Shown one piece after another: positions 53,361-61,993 of a stretch of DNA of 64,000 nt (the first letter of the stretch is position 1; every line of letters begins with the position of its first letter). The notes under the pieces are model-generated. The model had not been told where the DNA came from and did no database searches. It was given only the letters and a program-made list of their open reading frames with translations. This DNA comes from Planctomycetota bacterium (GTDB lineage: Bacteria; Planctomycetota; Phycisphaerae; Tepidisphaerales; Tepidisphaeraceae), in contig JAEZED010000069.1 of NCBI GenBank assembly GCA_023417885.1, positions 1-64,000 of the forward strand, in the 5' to 3' direction. The position numbers and the translations under genes were made by a program.

Positions 53361-53923
53361 CGCTGCTGATGCCGGCGCTGGCGCTGCTGCTGGCCGGCTG
53401 CGGCACCGCCGTCAACTCCGGCGCCAGCGCCGCGCTCTCCGGCATCGACCTGAAGACGATGGCGGATCACATGGCGCAGAGCATTGCCGCCGATCCGCAG
53501 GTGCAGGAGGTGCTGGAGCATGATGGGCCGATGCGCATCGTCGTGCTCCCGGTCGAGAACCGGCTCCAGGGGGAAGTGCTCCCGCTGGGGCAGGCGCGCG
53601 CTTTCACGGCCCAGGTTCGCCACCTGCTCGGCCAGCAGCGGCCCGAGGCCTTCGTCTGGATCAACAACCGCGACACGTTCTATGCCCTGCGGGCTCGCGA
53701 GTTGGCGGGGCTCGACGGGCTGGACCCCGGCCCCTCGCCAGACGCCATCCAGCCGCAGTTCGCGCTGCATGCCGTCTTCACGAGCCAGGCAAACGTCGAC
53801 AAGCGCGGCCGGAGCAACTTCTACGTGGCCAACTTTGAGCTGACTGACATACAGGACCGAACCGTCCTCTGGTCGGACGTCTACAACGTCAAGAAGACGA
53901 TCCGCACCAACATCCTCGACTGA
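53324..53923 (+). CDS. Second LpoB-like lipoprotein, overlapping TTG start
   Basis: 199 residues using TTG at 53324: this start has GGGAG six bases upstream and gives a good lipoprotein signal (GRHLRRPRRPLALLMPALAL then LAGC). ATG 53369 would remove the basic n-region. It overlaps the previous gene by 37 bp in another frame. The domain (MADHMAQSIAADPQVQEVLE, RIVVLPVENR, FELTDIQDRTVLWSDVYNVK) is again LpoB-type. A tandem paralogue pair with divergent sequence. Confidence 0.78.
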   Translation: MGRHLRRPRRPLALLMPALALLLAGCGTAVNSGASAALSGIDLKTMADHMAQSIAADPQVQEVLEHDGPMRIVVLPVENRLQGEVLPLGQARAFTAQVRHLLGQQRPEAFVWINNRDTFYALRARELAGLDGLDPGPSPDAIQPQFALHAVFTSQANVDKRGRSNFYVANFELTDIQDRTVLWSDVYNVKKTIRTNILD

Positions 53924-53955
53924 GGCGGCGACACCCGCCCCGCGCGGCAAGCACG

Positions 53956-55209
53956 ATGCACTTCCTAAACGCCAGGCTCATCCCGCTCCTGCTGCTCGCC
54001 GTGGCGGGCGCTGGAGGGTGGGGCTGCGCGGCCAGTCGTGCCGAGCAGGAGGCGGATCGGGGCGTCAGCGCCTATTTCGCCGGCAGGCCGGACCTCGCGG
54101 TCGAGATTCTCGAACCGCTTTCGCAGGAGCCGGATCGGAATTACGTCCTGAACAACCTGCGCCTCGGCCATGCAGCGCTCTCCGCGGGCGACCTGGAGAC
54201 CGCCGAACGGGGCTTCTACCGCGCTTACGAAACGCTCAACGCCGCCGGCGTCAACAACCCCGCGCGCACGGCGGCGACCGTCCTCTTCAACGAGAACGTC
54301 CGCATCTGGCTCGGGGAGCCGTACGAGCGGGCGATGGCCAACTTCGAGCTGGGCGTCGTTTACTACCTGCGCGGCGACTACGCCAACGCGCGCGGCGCCT
54401 TCGAGAACGCCCTCTTCAAGCTCCGCCGCCACGCCGACGAGGGGGACGCCGAGGGCCAGTTTGCCGAGCAGGAGAGCACATTCGCACTGGCTTACGTCAT
54501 GCTTGGCCGATGCTGGCAGCGACTCGGGCGCGAGGACCTCGCGGAGGACAATTTCCAGCGGGCGCGCGAGCTCGATCCGAGCCTCGGCCCGCTGACCGAC
54601 CCGCTGCTGCACGAAGCGAGCAATGTCCTGCTCATCCTGGAGTGGGGTGTCGGCCCGGAGAAGGTGCCGCAGGGGTCGGGCCTCGTCTTCGCATCCGCCG
54701 GCTCGGTCATGCTTCCGGTGCCGCACGTGAGCGTGAACGGCCAGGCCGCGGCCGTGTCGGACCTTGCCGTGCCGACGATCGACACGCACGCCATGGCCCG
54801 CCAGCGCCGGTGGCAGACGACCGACACGTTCCGCGCCATCCGCGAAGTCACCGGCACGGGCGCCATGATCGGCGGGGTGGTCGTGCTCGACCAGGGGCTG
54901 AAGCGCGACCACGAGGAGACCGCCCTGCTCGGCGCCGCCCTGATCGGCCTGGGCGCGCTGCTCAACGCCAGCAGCACCCCGGATCTCCGGCAGTGGGAGA
55001 TGGTCCCGCGGACGGTCTATCTCGTCCCGCTGTCGCTCGAGCCGGGCACTCATGACATCACCGTGCGCATCCCGGACTCCGCGGGCTACGGCGAGATCGT
55101 GCACGAGTTCCGCAACGTCCCGGTCGAGCCGTATGGCGAGACGGCGCTCTGGGCGCGCCTCCTCCGCCCTTACGGCGGCGTGACCGACTTCGCCGCGCCC
55201 GCGGAGTGA
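53956..55209 (+). CDS. TPR lipoprotein of the COG3014 type
   Basis: 417 residues, lipobox GGWGC (Cys24). TPR-like repeats (ANFELGVVYYLRGDYANARG; DLAEDNFQRARELDP) occupy the N-terminal half; the C-terminal half has VLILEWGVGPEKVPQGSGLV and a GxG glycine-rich membrane-like segment (GALLNASS), typical of COG3014 proteins that occur with LpoB and YcfL homologues. Co-directional with the two LpoB-like genes at a 32-bp gap. Likely an outer-membrane envelope complex. Confidence 0.78.
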   Translation: MHFLNARLIPLLLLAVAGAGGWGCAASRAEQEADRGVSAYFAGRPDLAVEILEPLSQEPDRNYVLNNLRLGHAALSAGDLETAERGFYRAYETLNAAGVNNPARTAATVLFNENVRIWLGEPYERAMANFELGVVYYLRGDYANARGAFENALFKLRRHADEGDAEGQFAEQESTFALAYVMLGRCWQRLGREDLAEDNFQRARELDPSLGPLTDPLLHEASNVLLILEWGVGPEKVPQGSGLVFASAGSVMLPVPHVSVNGQAAAVSDLAVPTIDTHAMARQRRWQTTDTFRAIREVTGTGAMIGGVVVLDQGLKRDHEETALLGAALIGLGALLNASSTPDLRQWEMVPRTVYLVPLSLEPGTHDITVRIPDSAGYGEIVHEFRNVPVEPYGETALWARLLRPYGGVTDFAAPAE

Positions 55210-55237
55210 GGCTGTTCTCGCCACCTATCCTCCTGCC

Positions 55238-56263
55238 GTGACGTTGACGGCCCTTCAGCGGCGACTGCTCGAGTGGTATGACCGCAGCGCTCGCGACCTC
55301 CCCTGGCGCGGCGAAGGACGCACCCCCTACCGCGTGCTCGTCAGCGAGGCGATGCTCCAGCAGACGCAGGTTGCGACGGTCATTCCCTACTTCCACCGGT
55401 TCATCGCCGCCTTCCCGCGCGTGCAGGATCTCGCCGGCGCCGACGAGCAGGCCGTGCTCCGCCTCTGGCAGGGACTCGGGTACTACTCGCGCGCCCGCAA
55501 CCTCCACCGCGCCGCGAAGGAGATCGTTCAGCGGCACGGCGGGGAGGTTCCCGCGAGCGTGGAGGATCTCCTGGCGCTCCCGGGTGTGGGCCGGTACACG
55601 GCCGGCGCCGTGGCGAGCATCGCCTTCGACATCCCCGCCCCCATCGTCGATGGGAACGTCGCCCGAGTTATCTGCCGGCTCGACCAGATCGAGGACAATC
55701 CGCGGCGGGCCGACATCCTTAAGCGCCTCTGGGATCGAGCCGGCAACCTCGTGCCCGCGAGGCGCGCCGGGGACTTCAACAGCGCCCTCATGGAGCTGGG
55801 GGCCACCGTCTGCACGCCGCGATCCCCCCGCTGCGATAGGTGCCCCATTCGGCGCTGGTGCGGCGCGGCGAAGTCGGGCGTGCAGGAGTCGATTCCCCCG
55901 CCGGTCCGGCGATCGCCGTCGCCGGTCCTGGAGCGCGACGTCTACCGCATTCGAGACACGCGCGGCAGACTCCTGGTCGAGCAACGCCCCGCGACCGGCC
56001 GCTGGGCGGGGCTCTGGCAGTTCATCACGCGCCCAACCGGGGGCGAGCCGCCCGTGCCCGTTGAAGCGCCGGCGGTGCTGGGCACGATCCGCCACGCCCT
56101 CACGCACAGGCGCTACGTCTTCCGGGTCTTCGACTGCCGCAGCAAGGGCGAAGCGCCCGCGCCGGCGCGATGGGTGGACCCGGACGAGCTCGACGCCCTT
56201 CCGATGCCGCGCCCGCATCTGAAGGTTCGCGCGATGCAGGTCGTGCCGGACGCCTCCGCTTGA
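55238..56263 (+). CDS. mutY: A/G-specific adenine glycosylase
   Basis: 341 residues from a GTG. Helix-hairpin-helix LPGVGRYTAGAVASIAF, catalytic Glu in EAMLQQTQV and Asp in IVDGNVARVICRLD, and four iron-sulfur cysteines (CTPRSPRCDRCPIRRWC). A C-terminal NUDIX-like 8-oxoG domain follows. Removes adenine from 8-oxoG:A pairs. Normal family length. It starts 28 bp after the lipoprotein gene. Confidence 0.95.
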   Translation: MTLTALQRRLLEWYDRSARDLPWRGEGRTPYRVLVSEAMLQQTQVATVIPYFHRFIAAFPRVQDLAGADEQAVLRLWQGLGYYSRARNLHRAAKEIVQRHGGEVPASVEDLLALPGVGRYTAGAVASIAFDIPAPIVDGNVARVICRLDQIEDNPRRADILKRLWDRAGNLVPARRAGDFNSALMELGATVCTPRSPRCDRCPIRRWCGAAKSGVQESIPPPVRRSPSPVLERDVYRIRDTRGRLLVEQRPATGRWAGLWQFITRPTGGEPPVPVEAPAVLGTIRHALTHRRYVFRVFDCRSKGEAPAPARWVDPDELDALPMPRPHLKVRAMQVVPDASA

Positions 56264-56299
56264 CGCCGGGGACTCCCTGCGCGATCGTGCGGGCGAAAG

Positions 56300-57085
56300 A
56301 TGGACGAGGGCAATGTCTGCTTCTTCCTCGGCTTCATCGCGCTCGTGGTCGTGCTGATGATCGTCGGATGGCATCAGCGCCAGGCGCGCCAATCCGCCAT
56401 GCGCCATCTCGCGATGGAGCTCGGCTGGTCTTTCGACCACGGCGACGCGCGCATCGGCGGCGACGGCCTGCTGTCCACGCTGCTGGGGCTGGAGGGTGGA
56501 GGCGGCGGGCAGTACCACGCCTTCGCCATCTTCAACCGCGGCAGCGACCGCCGCGCGTACAACACGCTCCAGGGCGTGCTCAACCTGCCCGGCGCGGGCG
56601 GCGCCGCCGCCTGCCCGGCGATCGCCGGGGATTTCCGCTACACCACCGGCAGCGGCAAGAACAGGAGCACGTCGCACTTCAGCTACCTGGTCGTCCGCCT
56701 CCCCGTCGGGCCGGTGCCGGAGCTGATCGTGCGGCCGGAAGGGTTCTTCGACCAGGTCGCCAGCTTCGTCGGCTACGACGACATCGACTTCGAATCCGCC
56801 GAGTTCAGCGACGCGTTTCATGTCAAGGGAAGCGACAAGCGCTTCGCCTGGGACCTGTGCGACGCGCGGATGATGCAGTTCCTCCTGGAGACGCGGCCGG
56901 ACATGTTCGAGCTCGAGGGGCACTACCTCTGCGTCTCCGCCGGTCGCGGGCGGTGGAGGCCGGAGGACTTTCATGCCAGGATCGCCTGGACCCAGCGCTT
57001 CGTCGCCCAGTGGCCGCGACATCTGGTGGACAGCCTCGCGCCCCGCGAATCGCACGCGGCCTCGACTTGGGGGGCGCAGCCATGA
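56300..57085 (+). CDS. Membrane-anchored protein of unknown function next to LemA
   Basis: 261 residues with one N-terminal helix (about 5-25, VCFFLGFIALVVVLMIVG) and a cytoplasmic domain resembling DUF3137-type proteins (HLAMELGWSFDHGDARIGGD; VRPEGFFDQVASFVGYDDID). Its ATGA overlap with lemA means the two are made together. Function unknown; the pair may act in membrane stress or protein quality control. Confidence 0.7.
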   Translation: MDEGNVCFFLGFIALVVVLMIVGWHQRQARQSAMRHLAMELGWSFDHGDARIGGDGLLSTLLGLEGGGGGQYHAFAIFNRGSDRRAYNTLQGVLNLPGAGGAAACPAIAGDFRYTTGSGKNRSTSHFSYLVVRLPVGPVPELIVRPEGFFDQVASFVGYDDIDFESAEFSDAFHVKGSDKRFAWDLCDARMMQFLLETRPDMFELEGHYLCVSAGRGRWRPEDFHARIAWTQRFVAQWPRHLVDSLAPRESHAASTWGAQP

Positions 57086-57660
57086 TCGCACAGAGCGATG
57101 CGGGACTCGTCTGCCTGTTCGTCGGCGCGATCGTCGTGCTGATGCCGCTGGTCTACGTGATCGCGACGTACAACCGCATCGTCCGCCTTCGCCAGCACAT
57201 GCGCGAGGCGTGGGCGGACGTGGACGTGGAGCTGAAGCGCCGGCACGACCTCGTCCCAAACCTCGTGGAGACGGTGAAGGCCTACGCCGCCCACGAGCGG
57301 GAGGTGCTCACGCGGCTCATCGAGCTGCGCAACAAGGCGGCGGGCGACCAGACGCCCCGTGAGCTTTCGGTGGACGAGACGGCACTGGGCCGGGAGCTTG
57401 GGCGGCTGTTCATGCTCGCGGAGAACTACCCCGCGCTGCGCGCCGACCGGCACTTCCTCGAGCTCCAGCGGGAGCTTGCCCTGACGGAGGACCGCCTCGC
57501 GGCGGCGCGGCGGTTTTACAACGGGAACGTGCGCGAGCTGAACTACCTGATCGAATCGTTCCCGGCGCGCTTCGTCGCAAGCATGGCGGGCGCGACCCCG
57601 GCTGACTACTTCGAGCTCGCCAGCGACGCCGAGCGCGCCGCTCCGCGCGTGGCGATGTGA
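57082..57660 (+). CDS. lemA: LemA family protein
   Basis: 192 residues. One N-terminal helix (about 9-28) precedes the LemA four-helix bundle: YNRIVRLRQHMREAWADVDV, ELKRRHDLVPNLVETVKAYA, ENYPALRADRHFLELQRELA and AARRFYNGNVRELN are characteristic. Inner-membrane protein of unclear function. Coupled to the preceding gene by ATGA. Confidence 0.92.
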   Translation: MIAQSDAGLVCLFVGAIVVLMPLVYVIATYNRIVRLRQHMREAWADVDVELKRRHDLVPNLVETVKAYAAHEREVLTRLIELRNKAAGDQTPRELSVDETALGRELGRLFMLAENYPALRADRHFLELQRELALTEDRLAAARRFYNGNVRELNYLIESFPARFVASMAGATPADYFELASDAERAAPRVAM

Positions 57661-58137
57661 GCGGAGAAGTTGGCCACAGATGCACACAGATTGACACAGA
57701 TTCGGAGTCTGCTCCGGCGATGCGCTGTATCAGACGGATCAATCAACGAACCTGCGCGCTCGCAATGTCGCGCGGGTCGGGTGACAACGCACCGAAGGTG
57801 CATCACGAGCAAGAGCCCAGGGCAACGCCCTGGGTAGCGGGCCGGCGGGTTGACCGGCGCCCCGAAGGGGCAGCGCGAACTTCCGTTTCGAGCGCCCCGT
57901 TGGGGCTTGGTATTGTCTCGCCGCCGTCACCCGGGGCGTTGCCCCGGGCTCTGGATCGGGCTGCTCCTTCGGAGCGACAGAGCGCGATGATCCGTATCAC
58001 ATGCCGCCGGCCGCGTCGCCCGCAAGGGCGCGCGTTGGTAGCCGTGGGCCTCAGCCCACGATGACGCGCGCTTGACATGAGAGCCGCCCGCAGGGCGGAC
58101 GGGGAGCGCGTCGTACGAATACAAGGCAACCGTCGCC
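57661..58137. repeat. Intergenic cluster of short palindromes
   Basis: About 475 bp without genes. CACAGATG-type repeats (57673-57700) are followed by seven hairpins with three- to four-base loops: 57816-57834 (CCCAGGGC/GCCCTGGG), 57859-57871, 57893-57905, 57930-57948 (CCCGGGGC/GCCCCGGG), 57963-57975, 58044-58059 (GTGGGC/GCCCAC) and 58084-58098. Related hairpins recur at 61834-61980. They may stop lemA and holB transcription from both sides. Confidence 0.7.
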
Positions 58138-59124
58138 TCAATGCTGACTCAGCGAGAGTTCGAGCTGCTGCATGGCGAGGGAAACATTGACGTTGGCGCC
58201 GAGGTATCGGTCCGCCAGCGCGATCGCGTCGATCTTCCGGCAGATGTCCTCCAGGAGATCCGCGTCCTCCTCCTGCCGCAGCTTTCGCCGGAGGATGTCT
58301 GCGGCGAGGGAGAGGTAGAGGCTGTATCCCTGGCGCGTGAAGGCGTCCTTGCTGCCGAGCGGGTCGCGCTCGAGCTGCTTTGCCGCATGATCCTCGGCGG
58401 CGTCCTTCAGCCACCCCTTCAGGTCGTCCGGACGTTCCAGCAGCCGGGCCAGCTCGGCGGCGCGCTCCACGACGCCATCCTCGATGAACCGCAACGCCCT
58501 TCCGGGCGAGCCGCCGGCGATCGCCACCGCCTGCTGTGCGTCGCGCGCGGCGATGCCCTGCATCTCCAGCACGCGCACCGCTTCCTCGTGCGCCAGCTCG
58601 TTGAAGGGCATCGCCTGGCAACGGCTCCGGATCGTCGGGAGGAGCGACTCGGGCTGGTCGGTCAGCAGGATGATCAGGGTGCGCCCCTGCGGCTCCTCGA
58701 GCGTCTTGAGCAGCGCGTTCTGCGCCGCGGCGTTCATCGTCTCGGCCTCCTCGACGATGAACACCTTCCCCCGCCCCTCGGCGCTGTGCCGGTTGGCTGG
58801 CTCGATCAGCTCGGGGCGGATCACCTTCACGGACAGGTCGATCCCCTTGCTTTTGCCTGTCTCGTCGTGGTAGCGGATGAGCTGCCGCGTGATGACGTGA
58901 AAATCAGGGTGCGTCCCCTGCTCCACCCGGTGCGCGACGGACGCATCCTCCTCACCGCCGAGGAAGACCTTCGCCAGAGCCCGCGCGGTCGTGAACTTGC
59001 CGACGCCGGCAGGCCCGGCGAAGAGCAGGCCGTGAGGCAGGCGATCTCCGACGAGGCCCGCGCGCAGGCGCGCGACCACCGTCTCCTGCCCGATGATCCG
59101 GTCGAATGCGTCAGCCATGGGCAT
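58138..59124 (-). CDS. holB: DNA polymerase III delta-prime subunit
   Basis: 328 residues (ATG 59124 or 59118). AAA+ clamp-loader fold: FDRIIGQETVVARL, P-loop GPAGVGKFTTA, EEAETMNAAAQNALLKTLEE (sensor region), and the SRC motif (RSRCQAM). The four-cysteine zinc module of many clamp-loader subunits is missing. Role: part of the beta-clamp loader. It overlaps the cupin gene by 14 bp, and tmk lies upstream, a common bacterial pairing. Confidence 0.92.
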   Translation of the reverse strand: MPMADAFDRIIGQETVVARLRAGLVGDRLPHGLLFAGPAGVGKFTTARALAKVFLGGEEDASVAHRVEQGTHPDFHVITRQLIRYHDETGKSKGIDLSVKVIRPELIEPANRHSAEGRGKVFIVEEAETMNAAAQNALLKTLEEPQGRTLIILLTDQPESLLPTIRSRCQAMPFNELAHEEAVRVLEMQGIAARDAQQAVAIAGGSPGRALRFIEDGVVERAAELARLLERPDDLKGWLKDAAEDHAAKQLERDPLGSKDAFTRQGYSLYLSLAADILRRKLRQEEDADLLEDICRKIDAIALADRYLGANVNVSLAMQQLELSLSQH

Positions 59125-59500
59125 CCCGGGGCTTCTGGTCGATGCCGGTCGTCGTGGCGGGCGGGCTGAAGAGGTCGAGCACGAGCGTCTCCTCCTCCGC
59201 GTATGCCGCGTGCGGGACGTTCGCCGGCAGGTGGAGCACCTCCCCAGGGAGGAGCACGATCTCCCGGCGCTCCGGCGAGCCTTCGTCGCCCAGCGAGAAG
59301 CGCAGGCGGCCGGCCGTCACGATGGAGAACTGCTCGTTCTCGTGGTGGTGCAGGGGGACGCGGCACCCCTTCTCCAGGCGGATCTGGGCGACGGTGATCC
59401 GATCGCCGTGGATCCGCCGGCGCTCCAGCAACTCCATCGGACGGTCGGCGGGGAGCTCGGGGAACCGGTAGACCTTCGCCTCGGCGTGGTGCTGGGCCAT
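59111..59500 (-). CDS. Small cupin-domain protein
   Basis: 129 residues forming one cupin barrel: motif 1 VPLHHHENEQFSIVTAGRLR (His triplet plus Glu) and motif 2 LLPGEVLHLPANVPHAAYAE (His). Metal-binding is likely. Substrate unknown; such proteins can be small-molecule sensors or isomerases. It lies between tmk and holB and overlaps holB by 14 bp. Confidence 0.85.
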   Translation of the reverse strand: MAQHHAEAKVYRFPELPADRPMELLERRRIHGDRITVAQIRLEKGCRVPLHHHENEQFSIVTAGRLRFSLGDEGSPERREIVLLPGEVLHLPANVPHAAYAEEETLVLDLFSPPATTTGIDQKPRDAHG

Positions 59501-59509
59501 GGCAGCATC

Positions 59510-60184
59510 CTACAACCGCTGCCCGAGCACAGACAGCACGTCGGCGAAGACCGCGTCCGGCTCCTTCGCGGCGTCGATGACGGCGTACCTTTCGGGGATG
59601 TCGCGGGCCTGGGAGAGGAAGTTCTCGCGGACGGCGCGGTGGTATTCGACCGGGCGCTGTTCGATGCGATCCTTCGCGGGGGGCTGGGCGGCGTCGGCGA
59701 CGAACTTGGGCTTCACGCGCTCCTGGGCCGCCTCCACCGGCAGGTCGAAGATGAGCGTGAGGTCGGGCCAGCGCCCCCCCGCCACTCCACCAATCGCGAT
59801 CTTCCCCGCCGCGAGGATCTCCTCGCGCGTCATCCCGTCGCCGCCGGCCTGGTAGGCGAGGGTGCTGGAGACGAAACGGTCGCAGACGACGGCGTCGCCG
59901 CGATTCAGGGCCGGGGCGATCACCTGGCTCATCATCTGCGCCCGCGCCGCCATGTAGAGGAGCATCTCGCAGCGCATCGACATCCCGGCGCTGGCCGGGT
60001 CGAGCAGGAGAGCGCGGATCTGCTCGCCGATCGGCGTGGCGCCGGGATCGCGCGCCGCCGTCACGGGGAGGCCCGCCTCGTCACGCAGGAAGTCGGCGAG
60101 GCGGCGGGCCTGCGTGCTCTTGCCGCATCCCTCCCCGCCGTCGAGGACGATGAACTTCCCGCGAAGTCGCTGCCAGTCGGGCAT
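59510..60184 (-). CDS. tmk: Thymidylate kinase
   Basis: 224 residues. P-loop GGEGCGKSTQ, the DPGAT loop in place of DRE/EPGGT, CDRFVSSTLAYQ (DR motif), and a LID-like region (KDRIEQRPVEYHRAVRENF). Phosphorylates dTMP to dTDP. The order tmk, cupin, holB on one strand with gaps of 9 bp or less indicates one operon. Confidence 0.93.
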   Translation of the reverse strand: MPDWQRLRGKFIVLDGGEGCGKSTQARRLADFLRDEAGLPVTAARDPGATPIGEQIRALLLDPASAGMSMRCEMLLYMAARAQMMSQVIAPALNRGDAVVCDRFVSSTLAYQAGGDGMTREEILAAGKIAIGGVAGGRWPDLTLIFDLPVEAAQERVKPKFVADAAQPPAKDRIEQRPVEYHRAVRENFLSQARDIPERYAVIDAAKEPDAVFADVLSVLGQRL

Positions 60185-60478
60185 GGTGCGATTCTACGGA
60201 TGCCGGAGAATTGGCCACAGATGAACACGGATGGGCACAGATGCCAGAGGGAAGAAGCGAAGCGGAGGGGCGACAACAAGGGACACGAAGACAATGTCGC
60301 GTTACGTTGCGCGCCCTGCGGGCGGAGGCGCTCAGGAGAGTCCACTCACTTCCCTTCGTGCCTCATTCGTGCTCATTCCTCTTCATTCGTGTCCTTCGTG
60401 TTCTCCCATCCGGTATCCGGAGCAAAGAGACGATGCAACTTTGCCTTCGTGCCTGCGGCACGTCGTGATGCCGGCCAA
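60185..60478. repeat. Intergenic region with dispersed repeats
   Basis: About 295 bp, no gene. It starts with GGCCACAGATGAACACGGATG (first 20 bases shared in type with 57673) and contains T-rich repeats of the form TCATTCGTG (60365-60395). Both look like dispersed repeat families. Confidence 0.55.
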
Positions 60479-61153
60479 TCACGCCACGATCCGGAGTGCG
60501 GGGTCGGGGGCGGGCTGGGGGCTGTTGGCGTGGACGCCGAAGGAGATGGGGAACTCCTCGGTGGGGCCGGGACCGGTGGAGCGCGACCCGTGGATCCGGT
60601 AGGTGACCTGCGCGGTGCCGGAGGGGATGGTGTCGTCGGTGAACTTGCGGCGGCCGACGCCGAAGAGGAACTTGAATGGGCCGGTGGGGCCGATGCGCCG
60701 GAAGATGTAGTAGATCACGCCCTCGCCGCGGCGCGGGCTGTCGCACTTCCAGGTCGCGGTCACGCCGCCCTTGCCGTTCAGGTCGGCGCGGAAGTCGTAC
60801 GGCTTGCCCGGCGGGGGGAGGGGCGCGCGCTTCTTGCGGACGTTGAGCCCGAGCGCCAGCTTCTGCTCGCTGGATACCGTTGGATGGCTGCTGATGTGCT
60901 TCGAGAGGCGGGAGGCGGCGGCGCGGAGCGCTGCCATGGCGTCGTTCTTCGCGGCGACGCGGCTTTTCGTGCGGGTGGCCGGGTTGCAGACGGCTTCGTA
61001 CGCGGAGCAGAAGGCGTCGCTGAGGGTGCGATAGGCATCGACGTCGGCCGCCGTGAGGCCATACGTTTCGGGCGAGAGGCTGATCGCGGCGGAGAAGACC
61101 CTGGTCCCGTGGTAGAGCTGGGGTTCGGTGCCCCTGAAGAAGCTGGCTGACAT
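60479..61153 (-). CDS. FN3-domain protein of unknown function
   Basis: 224 residues from ATG 61153 with AAGGAG eight bases upstream. The N-terminal half is helical (VDAYRTLSDAFCSAYEAVCN; AAASRLSKHISSHPTVSSEQ); the C-terminal half is a fibronectin III-like domain (GVTATWKCDSPRRGEGVIYY). No signal peptide, so it may be cytoplasmic or exported by another path. No family recognised. Upstream lies the 21-bp array. Confidence 0.75.
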   Translation of the reverse strand: MSASFFRGTEPQLYHGTRVFSAAISLSPETYGLTAADVDAYRTLSDAFCSAYEAVCNPATRTKSRVAAKNDAMAALRAAASRLSKHISSHPTVSSEQKLALGLNVRKKRAPLPPPGKPYDFRADLNGKGGVTATWKCDSPRRGEGVIYYIFRRIGPTGPFKFLFGVGRRKFTDDTIPSGTAQVTYRIHGSRSTGPGPTEEFPISFGVHANSPQPAPDPALRIVA

Positions 61154-61399
61154 CGTGATTCTCCTTGAGCCGCGCGGAAGCGGCTGGTTGCGGGGGCGGT
61201 CGGGGAGATCAGCAGTCGCCCGCGTTGCGCTGTGGAACGTCCGATCTGCTGCGCCGGCGTCTCCCGGCCCCGTTCCGGGCATTCCGTTCGGCGCACGGGA
61301 GACTTATCGATCCAAATGGGGATGACCCTTCGGATGTGCCGCGAGTTTTTTCACGAGGGCTGTTGGCGATGCTGATATCGCGGTCGGCCGTCCGAGAAC

Positions 61400-61711
61400 A
61401 GCGGGCAGACGGCGATGAACACCGGGCGGATGGTCTGGGGGTCCGGGCGGAAGCGCCAGGTGAACGGGCGGTCGCGGGAAAGAAACGGGCGGATGAGCCA
61501 TCTGCCCGTTCGCGGTGAGCATCCGCCCGTTCGCGGTGAGCGACTGCCCGTTGCCGCGGAGCGTCTGCCCGTTCGCGCTGAGCAGGTGCCCGTTCGCGCG
61601 GAGTATCCGCCCATTGACGGTGTGCATCTGTCCATTCGCGCGGAGCGTCTGTCCGTTGACGGTGAGTATTTGTCAGTTGGCGGTGGGCGCCTGTCAGCTT
61701 GCAAGACGAGG
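61400..61711. repeat. About fifteen-unit tandem array with 21-bp period that inverts in the middle
   Basis: Left half: AACGGGCGG-type motifs at 61400, 61421, 61442, 61463 and 61484. Right half: the reverse complement CCGCCCGTT/CTGCCCGTT type at 61502, 61523, 61544, 61565, 61586, 61607, 61628, 61649, 61670 and 61691, exactly every 21 bp. AACGGGC and GCCCGTT flank the switch point. The last units decay (CTGTCAGCT). Same period and inverted layout as 48600-48809, with a different sequence. Confidence 0.8.
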
Positions 61712-61833
61712 CACGACCGTAAGGGAGTGCGACGGGCGCAGCCCGTTTCTCGCTCAAGTCACCGATCGCGACTGGATGTCACGCCCTGCGGGTTCCGCAC
61801 TCCGTGTCTCCGTGCCTTTCTCTCGTCCCGCGA

Positions 61834-61980
61834 GCGGCACGCCGTGCCGCGGCTGATTGCGCTCGTCACGCCCCAGCGAGTCGCCTCCGCCGCGCCTTTC
61901 GCCCGGAGGGCGCGCGATCCGTAGTCGGGGGTTTCAACCCCCGGTAGGCGGCCCGCAAGAGAAACCGCCCGGAGGGCGGA
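61834..61980. repeat. Cluster of short palindromes
   Basis: Hairpins at 61834-61850 (GCGGCACG/CGTGCCGC), 61901-61910, 61926-61943 (CGGGGGTT/AACCCCCG) and 61965-61979 (CCGCCC, gga, GGGCGG). Same style as 57816-58098. They may end transcription of the small gene at 61994. Confidence 0.6.
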
Positions 61981-61993
61981 CGAACGCCATCGT

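Larger units (their letters stand above)
61154..61993. other. Long intergenic region with a 21-bp array and palindromes
   Basis: About 840 bp without a convincing gene. It holds the array at 61400-61711 and a palindrome cluster at 61834-61980. Open frames here are Arg/Ala-rich and mirror the DNA period, so they are not called. Confidence 0.6.

Noticed and set aside
55058..57259. 733-codon minus-strand frame opposite mutY and lemA
   Set aside because: Antisense to two certain families; no domain recognisable.
59093..61150. 685-codon plus-strand frame
   Set aside because: Runs antisense to holB, cupin, tmk and an FN3 gene and through an intergenic repeat region.
61304..61924. Heptapeptide-repeat proteins encoded by the array
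   Set aside because: Several frames on both strands show heptad periodicity, as any 21-bp array would; no ribosome site or recognisable domain supports one frame.
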